DNA of 64,000 nt from Torymus aiolomorphi (lineage: Eukaryota > Arthropoda > Insecta > Hymenoptera > Torymidae), in NCBI GenBank assembly GCA_036365515.1, contig CM070873.1, forward strand, positions 172,530,104 through 172,594,103. The letters run 5' to 3'. A program made the translations under genes and the position numbers. The notes under the pieces are model-generated. The model worked only from the letters and a program-made list of their open reading frames with translations. It was not told the origin of the DNA and searched no databases. This document shows positions 35,957 to 49,296 of the stretch, piece by piece (within the stretch, counting starts at the first letter, position 1; the number at the start of each line of letters is the position of its first letter).

Positions 35957-38485
35957 TTGTTAATATGGAGAGGAATATCAATACTTATAATTGCGGCCTA
36001 CAAAGGAAGAATGGCCAGACTCAAACTAGGATGAGTTTTTATAGTTTTATTTTTACAAAATATGGAGGACATTACTGCAATATTTTGAAAAAATGGTCGG
36101 ATTTTAGATGTCAGTTGGCGAAGTCTAATGCCAGATTATCTTTCCTAATAAAATGTAAGAAGGCAAGTGTAATACCTATACATATTTCAAGAAGTTTTCA
36201 ACGTGTATTTATTTTCAAGAGCAAATTCTGTCAACAAAAGTTCGATCACTTCAGAGTAACAAATTGTTTAAGAATTTTGAAATTAGAAATAAATCATAGT
36301 TTTGTACATGTTGAATTTTTAAAAAAAAGACTTAATGCGATAGCTCATGTTTTAAGTACTTTACACTTTGATGTTAACCATCTGGATAAGTTTCTTGAAT
36401 TTACAGAGAAAAAATGCTCAAATATGTACTTACAACTATCGAATTCACTAGGAAAAAAATTTAATAATTTAATTAATAATAATAGATCTAAAAATTGTGA
36501 TATTAATAATAGCAAAAAATGGGTAATTAATCTTTCAAATACTGAAATTCCTCTGGAAGTGATTGATGTTGTCTCGATGGGTCCTAATTTTAATAAAAAC
36601 AATAAGCTTAATAAAAAAGATATTATCACAACGATAAAAAACTTTGAAAGTAGTATTTATATGTTAGAGACAGAAGCCAAATGTTTACTTAGAGATACAC
36701 TTATCAAAAATATTGAGTCTGCTTGCAATAATAATTTAAGATGTAATAGTTTTGATAATGAATTTAACCAAAAAGTAACTATTACCAAAGAATTTTGTTC
36801 TAAGAATCCATCTATATTTTTTACTAGAGCGGATAAAGGCAATATAACTGTGTGTCTTAATTATGATGATTACTATGAAAAAATGTCTAATCTACTTAGT
36901 GATAAAAATACTTATAAAATTGTAAAAAGGAACCCTCTTACATTAATGCAAAAAAACGTATGTAATATTTTAACAGATCTTAATGATAGTGATTGCTTAG
37001 AATTCAAATATGATAGGTTTAAATTAACACAAACTAATACGGTTCTTCCTAGAGCTTATGGATTACCTAAGATTCACAAAAAAGATGTACCTTTAAGACC
37101 AATTATCTCAACTGTAAATAGTCCCACTCATTTTTTAGCTAACATCATTGAAAAAACCCTTAGACTTTGTTTTAATAAACCTGCTTCACATACTAACAAT
37201 AGTTTTGCCTTAAAAGAAAAAGTGACGAATATATATATTCCCCATGGATATATTTTAGTTTCTCTAGATGTTATTTCTTTGTTTACTAACATACCGGTAG
37301 AATTAGTTTTGTGTAGTTTAGATAACCGGTTTCATAAGATTCAATGTCACTCAAAAATTCCGTTTGATAACATAATATACATAGTTAAATTTCTTTTTGA
37401 CAATACTTACTTTCTGTTTAACAATATAATTTATAAACAAATCTTTGGTACACCCATGGGCTCTCCGATTTCACCGTTATTTGCAGATATTGTTATGGAA
37501 GACTTAGAAATCACAGTTCTCAGTGAATTAAAAAATAATCATAATATCTCATCATTGTTCTATTTTAGATATGTTGACGATACAATTTTGTGTGTGAAAG
37601 AAGAAGAGCTAGACCTAATTTTAAACAAATTTAATAGTTATAATAAATATTTACAATTTACACACGAGTTACATAACAATAACATGATTCCATTTCTTGA
37701 TGTCACTTTAACAATAATTAATAATAGTATTATTACTAATTGGTATAAAAAACCCACAAACACTAATAGAGTTTTAAATTTTAATTCAAACCACACAATT
37801 CAATTAAAACGCAATATCATTTACAATCTAGTAGATAGAGCTCTTCTTCTTTCGCACCAACAATTTCATAATGAAAATTTGATTATGGTTAATAAAATAC
37901 TTGCCAAAAATAGCTACCTGATAATTTTATTGATAGTTGTATTCGTTATCGCGTGAGATATCACACTTATGGCAATTCAAAACTTAATAATAATATGTCT
38001 ACAATCAAAAATGTTATATCGATTCCGTTTCATGATAAATTATTTTTTACATGTAAGTCTTCCTTCAAAAAGTATGGTTTTACTATAGTTCCTTGTATGT
38101 CAAACAAATTAAATAGCATTATTAAGTTAGGTAAAGATAAGCTGGAAAAATGGTGAGACCAATGTGGTATACGAGATTGCGTGTAAGGATTGTAATGCCA
38201 CTTATGTTGGCCAAAGAGATGTTTAAAAAAGAGAATATATGAGCACAAAAAACCCCGTTAGACAAAATATTACCAATTCCGACTCATGTAAATAATTTTT
38301 CACATAGTTTTGATTATGATAATGTTAAAATTTTAGATAAAGAACCAAATAATTTTAAAAGATTAATTGCGGAAAATATTTTTATTAATATCAATAATAA
38401 TAACATTAATAAACAAGAAGACTTTAACACTATTAGTAAACAATACAATAAATTAAATAGATATTTAAATAAATCAGATTCCTAA
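35920..38485 (+). pseudogene. PLE polyprotein: reverse transcriptase plus GIY-YIG endonuclease (frameshifted)
   Basis: A 678-residue frame (35920-37956) holds the reverse transcriptase: LPRAYGLPKIHKKDVPLRPI, SLDVISLFTNIP, FGTPMGSPISPLFADIVMED and the catalytic FRYVDDTIL. A frame change near 37950 leads into 37953-38156, and a 2-bp deletion near 38153 shifts again before the endonuclease. The endonuclease start reads YEIACKDCNATYVGQ (GIY-YIG type). A further shift just after it is shared with the inverted copy, so it predates the insertion. The final frame ends near TAA 38483-38485. The first residues overlap the pseudo-LTR and are probably not the natural start; a Met near 36010 is likelier. 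Confidence 0.88.
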
Positions 38486-38639
38486 GTATAACTATTCTCT
38501 GTTTGAAATTTCTCTTTGTTTGTGTGAAGGTGTTCTATTATGGCTTTCTATGTATACGTGAATAAGTAAGTTCGGGTACCTTCGGGTATCTCCGCCTGCG
38601 TTGACTCTGTTACATACTTACATCTATTATATGACTGCC

Positions 38640-38945
38640 ATAGACTGAAATGCGTACGACGATAGAGACGTATTCGTCTCTGATGTGATATTAATTATTT
38701 AAGTATTATGGTATGACCATTAATTTTTTGAGTTTTATACAATAACAAAGTTTATAACATCCATATTTATTGTGAAAACATTACTATACAATTATAATTT
38801 TTATTATTTTTTAATAAAGGCCTGAAGAGGTCCCATACCAGGGACGAAACGTTGCCGGTATTTATGGAAAAAAGTTAACTAAAGGAGTTTTTATTTAAGC
38901 CTTGGATTGTCCTCCCACATTTGCTGTGTTATCATTTCACTACTT
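38640..38945 (+). repeat. PLE 3' pseudo-LTR
   Basis: The direct repeat of 35656-35956. It ends CACTACTTG directly before the right target duplication. Confidence 0.85.
38811..38866 (+). ncRNA. hammerhead-ribozyme-like motif, 3' pseudo-LTR
   Basis: CTGAAGAG (38822-38829), stem GTCCC/GGGAC, GAAAC (38846-38850), a short stem III candidate and the cleavage-type triplet GTA (38858-38860). Upstream ATAAA can pair with downstream TTTAT to form stem I, leaving three unpaired bases. One core base differs from the consensus (A for U). Confidence 0.55.
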
Positions 38946-38960
38946 GTAACCTTTTTTATA
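38946..38960. repeat. target-site duplication of the PLE, right copy
   Basis: Identical to 34277-34291. The interrupted repeat unit resumes after it with GGGATTTATGGC. Confidence 0.75.
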
Positions 38961-39208
38961 TATATCGGGATTTATGGCAACCGCATAGGTTTATGGTCAC
39001 CGGGCGACATGAACTGCGGAAACTGAAGGAGGCGCCGCAGGCGTCGTGGTGTTAGTCAATACCCTGAGGGATTGTCATATTGTAGATAATGGAGGCGCGC
39101 AGCGCCGCCCTTACCCACTTATAGTGTGAATCTCTGGGCTGTTGGTACTAATATACACTGTTGGACGCCATAAGCCCCCGTAACAAACATATATATATAT
39201 ATATATAT
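38961..39208. repeat. GGGTTTAT-repeat unit, copy 3, with TA run
   Basis: It begins with TTTATGGCAACC and TTTATGGTCACC steps. It then has a GC-rich insert with GGCGCCGCAGGCGTC, and ends with CTCTGGGCTGTTGGTACTAA and a TA run (39190-39207). It differs internally from copies 1 and 2. Confidence 0.6.
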
Positions 39209-41835
<2,627 letters not shown>

Positions 41836-43914
41836 TTGAAAATGGATGCGTCTCACGGTAGTTTAGTAACCATCGGGTTGGATGGCGATGATTTGATGTG
41901 TGCGGATCCGGAGGTGGAACAGCGAGCACTGCGCGACACCATTAACCGGATGCCAGACGGAATCGTAATCCTTTTGGCGCATCAGCGAGGGTTAAACGTG
42001 GAAGCTGATGCGATGATAGTGCGCGATCGGCTGCAGCGGTACTACATGTGTCGTCAATTCGGACCAGATACCGCACTGTGGCGGCTGGATCGTGACGAGC
42101 AACAAGTTTCGGCGCACGAGTCTACACGTAACTCATCCTTGGCTGACAGTAACGCGTCCCAGAGGCGCAGGGGATTCATTCTCCGCCGACGGGTCAATCC
42201 CTTGGACGTTTCCGTGACCCATTATCGATGAGCGAGCCATCGAGGAATTTTGTATCACAGATTCACTTCGAAATCGACGCGTCGGGAGTGCCCGGAGGAG
42301 TGAATAGTGTGGGTGGCTTCGCTGAAGCTGAACGTGTTCATGCGCCGATGGATCGCCCAGTTAGTATCGTCGCTCCAGATGATTTTCCAGCGGATAGCCG
42401 AGGAGAACATTAACCGTGGGCTCCATCCACGAGGTTTCCATTAAGTCCTCATCGGTTTCACGACATTAGTGATAATCAAGAAAACAGTATGGATTTAACA
42501 GACCCCACTCACATCTCGAGCTCGTGTATTCCGATTTCGAGGCCGGAGACAACGTTTGTGCCAGGACAAAGGAACGCTGCGAGGGAGCAAACGTCGTTTA
42601 GTCGGGGACCAAATGTGTCAGAGTGCAACATCGGAGTCTCGAGTGCTACATCTAGCAGCACGACCGTTTCTACAGCTGCACCGTTGCCTTCAGGGTCTGC
42701 TCTGAGATTAAGTTTTACTCGTCGCGAACCGACGGAGTTTGTAGTGCCGGTGTCTGAAAGTGAGCGTTTATGTCATCCTAGTTTTGTGCAACCGAACAGT
42801 GTACCGCGTAGTTCGCGAAGGGATGTAGTGAATCGGATTAATTTACAGTATAATTTGGTGCCGTCGTCGCACAGTTTACCCGGATTTTCTCAGGGTTGTC
42901 AGCCTGAACTCCGTAACGTGCCTGTATATTCGCAAAGTCACATGCCGAGAATGGAGAATAATCCAATGTTATCACACATGCCGCTGCCGACGGCAAATTT
43001 CTCTAGTGTACCTTATACGTCATCGTCGTATCAGCAGGTTCCTGGGTATTTTCCGCAGTACCTATCGTTGCTTCAGCCAACTTCGGCCTATCCAGCCCAA
43101 ATTCCGCAAATTATCTCTTCGTTAGTACCCTTTGCACATGTAGCTCAAGGGAGCTACATTATGCCACCGGCCGGGCCTCAGATGTATGGACCTCTGTATC
43201 AACCAGTCGCTCCATCGAATACAGTTCTGCCTCGTCTGTCAGCTCCACGAAGATCTGATTTTTCAATTACGGGCTACCATACGGTTATTCCGCCTTTGAA
43301 CGATCTTCACTCACGAGGGAAAACGTACCACGGAGTTATTTGTAAAGTGGCACATCACCTTCAAAGGTGATCGGAAAAGGGACCCGGAAAGTTTCCTAGC
43401 GAATTTAACTCGCTGTAAGGAAACTTATGAATTGAATCTCGATGAGATTATTAAAGCGTTACAATCAGTTTTAGATGAAAACGCATGGCAATGGTTTCGC
43501 AGAGAATATCAATTCTGGAAATCGTATGAAGATCTTGTGGAAACTTTTCGCTTGCAATATAGTTTCGAAGATGTGCAAGAAAGGCTTTGCAAAGAATTCG
43601 AAGGTCGCACTCAAGTTCCAAGTGAGTCGATCTCGACCTATCTGTGCAAAGTGAGGGATTTGCTCGACCATCTGAAGCCGCCGCTGACGTTACACGAGCA
43701 GCTGGATCGAGTATACCAAAAGCTGCACCCTTCGTACCGAATGAGGTTCGATAGGAACTATTTTGAGACGTTCCCGGAGTTAGAGAAGCTGGGGAAGAAA
43801 GAGGAGCTTCGTCGAGCTCAAGATCGAGCTTACAAGCCACCACCCTCGCTGGCAGAGTCGTCTTTCCTCTCTTCGGGTATATACCGCCGAAAACTCAACG
43901 CGCAGGGAAAGTAG
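41836..43914 (+). pseudogene. Ty3/gypsy-type gag, N-terminal and capsid parts (frameshifted)
   Basis: Frames 41836-42231, 42228-42413, 42489-43370 and 43432-43914 follow each other in different phases. The first contains MPDGIVILLAHQRG and RLQRYYMCRQFG. The third is a Pro/Ser-rich linker. The fourth is the retrotransposon gag capsid domain: AWQWFRREYQFWKSYEDLVE, ISTYLCKVRDLLDH and QLDRVYQKLHPSYRMRF. These are typical of gag proteins in insect gypsy elements. At least three small indels break the gene. Codon use is GC-richer than the window average. Confidence 0.75.
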
Positions 43915-43916
43915 TC

Positions 43917-44339
43917 GTGATACAGCCGGCCAGCCTTATCGATACTCCGTTACTTGATGTAGCACCGATGAATGTAGCTCCGGTATCGACGACACCGCAA
44001 AATGCCGCTCAAAAGCGACTCGGGCGAGCGGACAAGTCGGACTCCAAGAAACCCTTCAACAAACGACCAGATCGTCGGAGTCAGAGCAAAGGACGCGCTG
44101 CAAGTAACGTGAAGGTCGACTCGCCGCCATCAGAACCGGGGACAGTGCAAGTTGTGCCGCCGAAGCTGAAGCACGAAGAGATGCAACGACGCAAGGAGCG
44201 TGAACCATGCTTTCGATGTGGACAAGTTGGACATTGGCGCAGAGAGTGTGTTAATGCTGCAGTATGCCGAAACTGTGGCGCGCCAAATGTCATGGCGAGA
44301 ACCTGCGCCAAATGCATTGCTAAGGTGGGAAACGACTAA
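43917..44339 (+). pseudogene. gypsy-type nucleocapsid with CCHC zinc knuckle
   Basis: A Lys/Arg-rich segment followed by the knuckle CFRCGQVGHWRREC and a second Cys cluster, CRNCGAPN and ARTCAKC. This is the C-terminal RNA-binding part of gag, shifted by one frame from the capsid part. A stop at 44337-44339 separates it from the protease region. Confidence 0.8.
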
Positions 44340-44410
44340 GCGGAGAGAATAGTGGAGTCGACTCTCCTCCGCCCTCAAACATAACCACTCCTGCCAACAA
44401 AGCGAAAATC

Positions 44411-44915
44411 GTGGGAAGCTGCGATAAGTCTAAGGCTGCAGCTATTCCTGATGATGTCGCTCCGGAAACTACAAAGTGTCAAGTGCTAGCTCGCGAATCG
44501 TTGATTATGAGCAGTCCAATGAGAAGCATCGACCCGCGCCTCTTCTTCAACATAGAGTTAAATGGGATGAAGTTGTTGGCGTTGCTGGACAGCGGAACCG
44601 GATGTTCATACCTTGGGAAGGGCCTCAGCGCCAAGTTTGCCGAGAAGCACAGTACCGGTACAAGGTATTTTGAAGGTAGAAATTACACTCGATGAAATGA
44701 ATCACACTATGCCTTTCCTGGTATCGGATGACCTTCAGTACAAGTACATCCTTGGAATCGACTTCAAACGCCATTTTAAGCTGAAGATTGATTACGGAAA
44801 TGATACTTGGTCAACTCCGAGAGGTATAGTGCGTCAATTTTATCCGTATGGGCACGATCCCACAAGTTTTCCGGCTTTAGCTAGTGTTGGTGGACTAAGT
44901 AGAGCGACAGTGTAG
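44411..44915 (+). pseudogene. gypsy-type aspartic protease (frameshifted); element ends here
   Basis: LFFNIELNGMKLLALLDSGTG contains the catalytic Asp-Ser-Gly. A frameshift near 44630-44690 moves the remainder into 44613-44915, which reads YKYILGIDFKRHFKLKID, the usual retropepsin end. Reverse transcriptase, RNase H and integrase do not follow. Sequence after 44915 is unrelated, so this copy is 3'-truncated. The minus-strand integrase at 48693-49295 may come from a related element. Confidence 0.78.
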
Positions 44916-45034
44916 AGCTTCACGTATCCGCTCACTGTATTACATACGAACCCTAACATAACGGCAATTCTACCTTACCGACAGAGCTGATAATCTTAGA
45001 TAACCATCGGTAATTGTAATACATTAACTTTTAA

Positions 45035-45464
45035 GGAGGTTCGATAGCTCACCACTCGCGGGGGCAGTCCCCTCGAACCGCACGCACTGCTCCACTCACC
45101 GCCCACCCCCTCCCACAGCCGACGAACGCAATCATATGTTTACCTTTTGCCGCAGTACTCAGAATCGGCGTTGTCTATCGCGTTCAGATTGCGTATAAAC
45201 ATTCTCTTGTATATTTGCTATATTGCCTGTAGTTTTTTGATTCGCTCTAACCTTTTTTAAAGAACCGCATCCTAGATATTTGTGTTTTACCAAGGTACTT
45301 CCATAAGAGCCCGTGTATAAGAGTTGAACTTTGAAATTGAATAATTTCAGAACCGAGTTGATAAACGATCTGAAATTTCACACACTAATAGAAGATCAAT
45401 CGAAGAACAACAATATTTAGTTTTCGGAATGACGTAACTTTTTTCATTTCGGTATCGAACCTCC
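45035..45464. mobile_element. TTAA-flanked MITE (430 bp)
   Basis: TTAA at 45031-45034 and 45465-45468. Ends are GGAGGTTCGATAGC and, reverse complemented, GGAGGTTCGATACC. The interior has a C-rich segment and no coding frame. The TTAA duplications point to piggyBac-type mobilisation. Confidence 0.7.
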
Positions 45465-45795
45465 TTAAGATGATATACAAAGAATGCATTATATTATGCA
45501 TAATGCATAAACTATGTATACTGCATATACTATGTGTACTAGATATACTATACATACTAGCACTCTACACCGATCGCTCTACCCCCACCACCGCGCTCTC
45601 CTCACCATGATATCATTACCAACGATTGATAAGGTAGGAATCTACTTTAGCTACAGGGTGGGAAATAAAAAATGGTGGGAAATTTAAAAATGGCGAGTCA
45701 TTTGAAAGGGCAGGAAATTTAAGAGGCTGGACACAATTTTTGCCACTCCAACAGGAATTCGTGGAGCATGGAACGGTAAATTTTCCTTAATGATG
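45465..45795. other. short non-coding stretch
   Basis: This holds a run of ATATACTATG(T/C)-type steps (45500-45560) and degenerate GGTGGGAAATTTAAAAATGG repeats (45655-45725). No gene is seen. Confidence 0.4.
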
Positions 45796-45840
45796 AGAGC
45801 CCCAACCATCGCTCTCACCTGTGAGGTACAACCACATTAC
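45796..45840. repeat. covarying hairpin, copy 1
   Basis: TGAGAGC-CCCAACCATC-GCTCTCA followed by CCTGTGAGGTACAACCACA. The second copy at 46702-46747 has TGGGAGC/GCTCCCA, with the stem pair changed on both sides. It could be the edge of an LTR or of a non-autonomous element. Confidence 0.55.
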
Positions 45841-45845
45841 CTCTC

Positions 45846-46444
45846 CATCATTTATTAACAGTTTATTCAGAATCCATATGTATGTAATTAAAGTAAAAAT
45901 GTTTGATCAGCTTGACGTTGTGAAGTGCACACGCAGCTTTGTATGCTCCATTGTGATTGGTGCAATCAGTCACCGCCTTCTTAAGATCGTCAAAGCCTGG
46001 ATAACCGTACTCGATGAAGTCGATAGCATTGACCTTGAAGCGTCTTAACCACTCTCTCCCGATTTCACCATGGACAAATACCTTTGTCGCATTATGCAGA
46101 CTATCTCGAATGATTTTGTCCACGTTAGTGTAGAGAACGTCTCCGGATTTCCAGGCAAGAACGTGATAACAACGCTCCGACCTTGTATTCTCGAGTCGGT
46201 ACCTGTCCGTGAGTCGACGTCACGGATACGACTCTTAACAACGTCACTTCACAACGTCAAGCTGATCAAACATTTTTACTTTAATTACATACATATGGAT
46301 TCTGAATAAACTATTAATAAATGTTTCAAGAAACATGAGCACCAGAGGTTCTAATTTGTCGTCTAGAGAAAGTATGGCGAGTTCCTTGAGAATGAAATCG
46401 TTTACGGGTTGCTTGAAGCCCTGTATTTCCACGACGTATTCCAT
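45846..46444 (-). pseudogene. rearranged arthropod repeat-associated protein with internal inverted duplication
   Basis: Read on the minus strand, the start is at 46444 with MEYVVEIQGFKQPVNDFILK. After ~40 residues it meets 46325-46245, which is an inverted copy of the gene's own 3' end (45846-45925, ~80 bp). The body then continues in the frame ending near 45863 with VDKIIRDSLHNATKVFVHGE, FIEYGYPGFDDLKK and a C-terminal ALHNVKLIKHF. I recognise this as a protein type common as repeats in arthropod genomes, but I cannot name its function. The central part expected between N-terminus and body is missing or replaced. Confidence 0.5.
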
Positions 46445-46701
46445 TCTGAATGATCGCGTTGTATGCTACTTCAACCAATCAGAAGACTTTCCGTAGGTTG
46501 TGACTTGATGATTAATTATTGGAAACTTTAACTCACTATTGTGTAATAAAGACCTCAGCAGGATGATATAATCGAACCCTCGTCTAATCGGTTGCGAGAG
46601 TACTTTCATTTTAAAGCAACCTAGCGGTCTGCTGAGCAACTACTACGCTGACTTTCCGAGACATCCATGTATGCTAACCTAAAAAAAGTTTTTATTTTTT
46701 A

Positions 46702-46747
46702 AATGGTGGGAGCCCCAACAATCGCTCCCATCTGTGAGGTACAACCA
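46702..46747. repeat. covarying hairpin, copy 2
   Basis: TGGGAGC-CCCAACAATC-GCTCCCA followed by TCTGTGAGGTACAACCACA. Compensatory change relative to copy 1. Confidence 0.55.
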
Positions 46748-46989
46748 CACACAATTACCTAACAATCAATCAACATTCCTTTACCATTTAATATATGAGT
46801 CTTGCCTCGCGAAGTTCATTCATAATAAAATAGATTTCTGCATAGTTATTTACCATATTTTACTCAACAATGGGTACTCGAAGGGGGTCAACTAATTTGC
46901 TAGGACCATCCCAGACATTGAATTCGTATGCAGTTGCAATATTGCCTTGCAATGACGAAACAACTTCTTCCTCCTCTTCCTCATCATTA

Positions 46990-47960
46990 GGCCATACTAT
47001 TTTTTTTCATTTACATCTCCAATTAATCAAGTCCTTATTTTTTATGTTACATTGGTCATGTTTTTCTTTCCAAAGTTTTCTCGATGAATTTTTATCGGTT
47101 GAGAAATCAGATGCATCTTTATTAGAATGATAAGCTTTGTAATAATTATCCACATTATTGTCAGTTTCCACTAGAGAATGAGAGTCAATTTGAGAATTTT
47201 CTTGATTGACAGTTGTGAGATTTAGAGAATTGACCTTCAATTTGGCTACCGCTGCAGATTCTTTTCGCTCGACAGTCTTATATTTCTCTCCCACTTCATC
47301 ACTAACGTTTTTAAATTCAGGGAGGGCATCTTCCAATCCTGGAAATACTCTTGAAGATTATTCGAACATTGGTGAAGTAAAAATATAAAATTTGTTACTT
47401 TCTAGTTTCCAAATCGACTCATTTGCGCAGTACAGCTTTTTATGAGCACACGAATTTACTATGATCATTCTATAATTTTCGAAATCAGCTGAATTAATGC
47501 GATTTCCATCAGGATTTTTTCTAAACAGCAACTATAGTAAGCCCTCAGTCAGTTGAAAAGTTGCACCGCAAACCTTCAAACTCTATTGGCGAATTACCAA
47601 TCATAGGAATATTTGCGTTTTGTTAACACCGTATACATTATCAAGGTACCTCCTTGAATTACGTTTGAGCTTGGATAAATATTTCTTGACAAGTGAAACC
47701 ATTTTCTGATCAGTTAACAGCACTGGTATATGGAACACTGTCAGTACTATCTAGATCCGCCGTCCTCTTTAAATAAGAGACATCATTTCTCACATTATCA
47801 AGAGAATTGACGATGCTGTTCTTCAAAGACATAGATTTTTGCTTGATAGCATCTTTGAATATAAGAAGACTATCTACTTCTCGCTAAGAATCTGACATGA
47901 ATATAAGAAGACTATCCACTTCTCGCTGAGAATCTGACATGTTCATGCTTTTAGAGTTCA
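46990..47960 (-). pseudogene. degraded gag-like gene downstream of a minus-strand LTR
   Basis: On the minus strand a start near 47955 gives MNMSDSQREVDSLLIF. A 42-bp in-frame duplication follows, carrying a TAG, and then a charged helical region (KDAIKQKSMSLKNSIVNSLD). After several breaks the frame 47336-47007 continues with an acidic and polar sequence containing EKYKTVERKESAAVAKLK. The position just inside an LTR and the coiled, charged composition suggest an N-terminal gag region, but no capsid motif is visible. A host gene hit by the LTR element is an alternative. Confidence 0.35.
47857..47940. repeat. 42-bp tandem duplication
   Basis: Two adjacent 42-bp units starting GAATATAAGAAGACTATC differ at two positions. 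They encode 14 codons each in the minus-strand gag-like frame. One copy carries the stop. Confidence 0.85.
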
Positions 47961-47977
47961 GCTCGAACTAAACATAT

Positions 47978-48190
47978 TGTTACAATCACAAAGACACAAA
48001 TAGTAAGAACTACTTAGAAAAACAAGGATGTAATTTATTCAAGATAAATAACACAAAAGATTATTTGTATCATTAACAAACTCTCGAATCAACTAACTGA
48101 AAAACTAAATTGAATCGAGAACAACAAACTAATTGCTTAGCAACGCTTTCGCTCTTTTCATGTTCGATGACAATAGAATAATACATAACA
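47978..48190 (-). repeat. gypsy-type LTR (213 bp), minus strand
   Basis: On the minus strand it begins TGTTATGTATTATTC and ends GTGATTGTAACA, giving TGTTA/TAACA ends. It contains an AATAAA signal. Before it (minus strand) lies the purine tract GAAAAGAGGGGGAATAA, the expected position for a 3' LTR of the integrase-bearing element to its right. Confidence 0.7.
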
Positions 48191-48249
48191 TTATTCCCCC
48201 TCTTTTCAGATTGTCGTTCCGACAATCTTAAGATAAAAACGAAAGAGAA

Positions 48250-48515
48250 GGCGTCTTTTTCAAGCGGCCTGATCCTTGGCTCATCCGACCAAAAGGGCCC
48301 ACCTCTTGAAAAATAGTCCTTCTCATCCCAAATCGAAGCAAAATGGTATCATTTTCAAGCAGGCTGATCCTTGGCTCACCCGGCTAAAGGACCCGTCTCG
48401 TGAATTGATCCATCTTCAAATCATGTTGAAATCTTTTTGGAATTGTCTACTTTTTAAGCGGGTTGATCCCTGACTCATCCGGTCAGAGGACCCGTCTCTT
48501 AAAATGTAGAGTCGT
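48250..48515 (-). repeat. three ~90-99-bp tandem repeats in the 3' UTR of the minus gypsy element
   Basis: On the plus strand, TTTTCAAGCGGCCTGATCC, TTTTCAAGCAGGCTGATCC and TTTTTAAGCGGGTTGATCC start near 48257, 48348 and 48447. Each is followed by a GGCTCA(T/C)CCG and (A/G)GGACCCGTCTC-type segment. They sit between the integrase stop and the polypurine tract. Confidence 0.75.
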
Positions 48516-48692
48516 CATTTTTGGGGGTATTATCATGTCATCATCGGTGGGTAAAGTCTTGTCGGTAATTCTTGGATACAAGTGAGGAGTTGGCACGCCG
48601 TAGTACCTCACCTTTGTCCCTGCTCTGGCATTGACCCTGTGTCTTACGGGAAAAACCGCGACTTAAAATAACCGTAAGTAGAGCAGAAGAAA

Positions 48693-49295
48693 TTACCTAT
48701 CGTGGTAGGTCGCCAATCGATCAATATGAGTGATCTTCTTTTTATATTTTGGTGTCCTCTGGATGCAGAAAACGACGTCATTCATCTTTTTGACCATCTT
48801 GTAAGGACCTTCCCAATCACTTTGGAGCTTCGGAGTCCTTCCTTTGACTCGACGAGGGTTATACAACCATACTTTCTGTTGTTCTTGGAAGTTGACATTT
48901 CTGGATGTTCTGCCATAGGTTGTTTTCGACTGTTTTGAGGAAAGGAAAATGTTCTTTCGTGCTGATTGATGAATTTTGTTGATGGCGATTTTTAGTTTCT
49001 GGACGTAACTGCCATAGTTTGGACAATCTTCTTCTTCAGGAGGACATCCGCGTATCAAATCCAGAGGAAGCTTCAAGTCTGTACCGGTGTACATCTCCGC
49101 TGGTGTGGCCCCAGTTGTTGCGTGTACCGAAGTTCTGTAAGCTAAAAGATACAAAGAAATCCAACGATCCCAATCTTTTTGGTTATCTGTTATGTATTTG
49201 GACAAGTATTCTAGTATTGTTCTCTTTTGTCTTTCTACTTGACCATTCTATTGAGGGTGTAATGATGTTGCCCTAGTCTTCCGAATTCCTAACAA
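48693..49295 (-). pseudogene. Ty3/gypsy integrase, C-terminal part
   Basis: The open frame 49205-48693 gives 170 residues with ITDNQKDWDRWISLYLLAYR, TSVHATTGATPAEMYTG and the C-terminal VWLYNPRRVKGRTPKLQ, WEGPYKM and THIDRLA segments of gypsy integrases. Upstream on the minus strand the frame continues as LLGIRKTRATSLHPQ, a stop TAG where Ser is expected, then NGQVERQKRTILEYL, holding the catalytic glutamate region. It is cut at about 49297 by the long-TIR transposon. The rest of the polymerase region is not found on the far side at 54827. Confidence 0.85.
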
Positions 49296-49296
49296 C

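Larger units (their letters stand above)
34292..38945 (+). mobile_element. Penelope-like element with 5' inverted partial copy
   Basis: The order is: an inverted partial copy (34292-35655, matching the reverse of about 37616-38945 plus ~36 bp of the 5' interior), a 5' pseudo-LTR (about 35656-35956), the coding region, and a 3' pseudo-LTR (about 38640-38945). Identical 15-bp sequences flank the unit. This is the classical Penelope architecture. The coding region holds a PLE reverse transcriptase and a GIY-YIG endonuclease, both disrupted. The inverted and direct copies are very similar, so the insertion is fairly recent. Confidence 0.88.
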
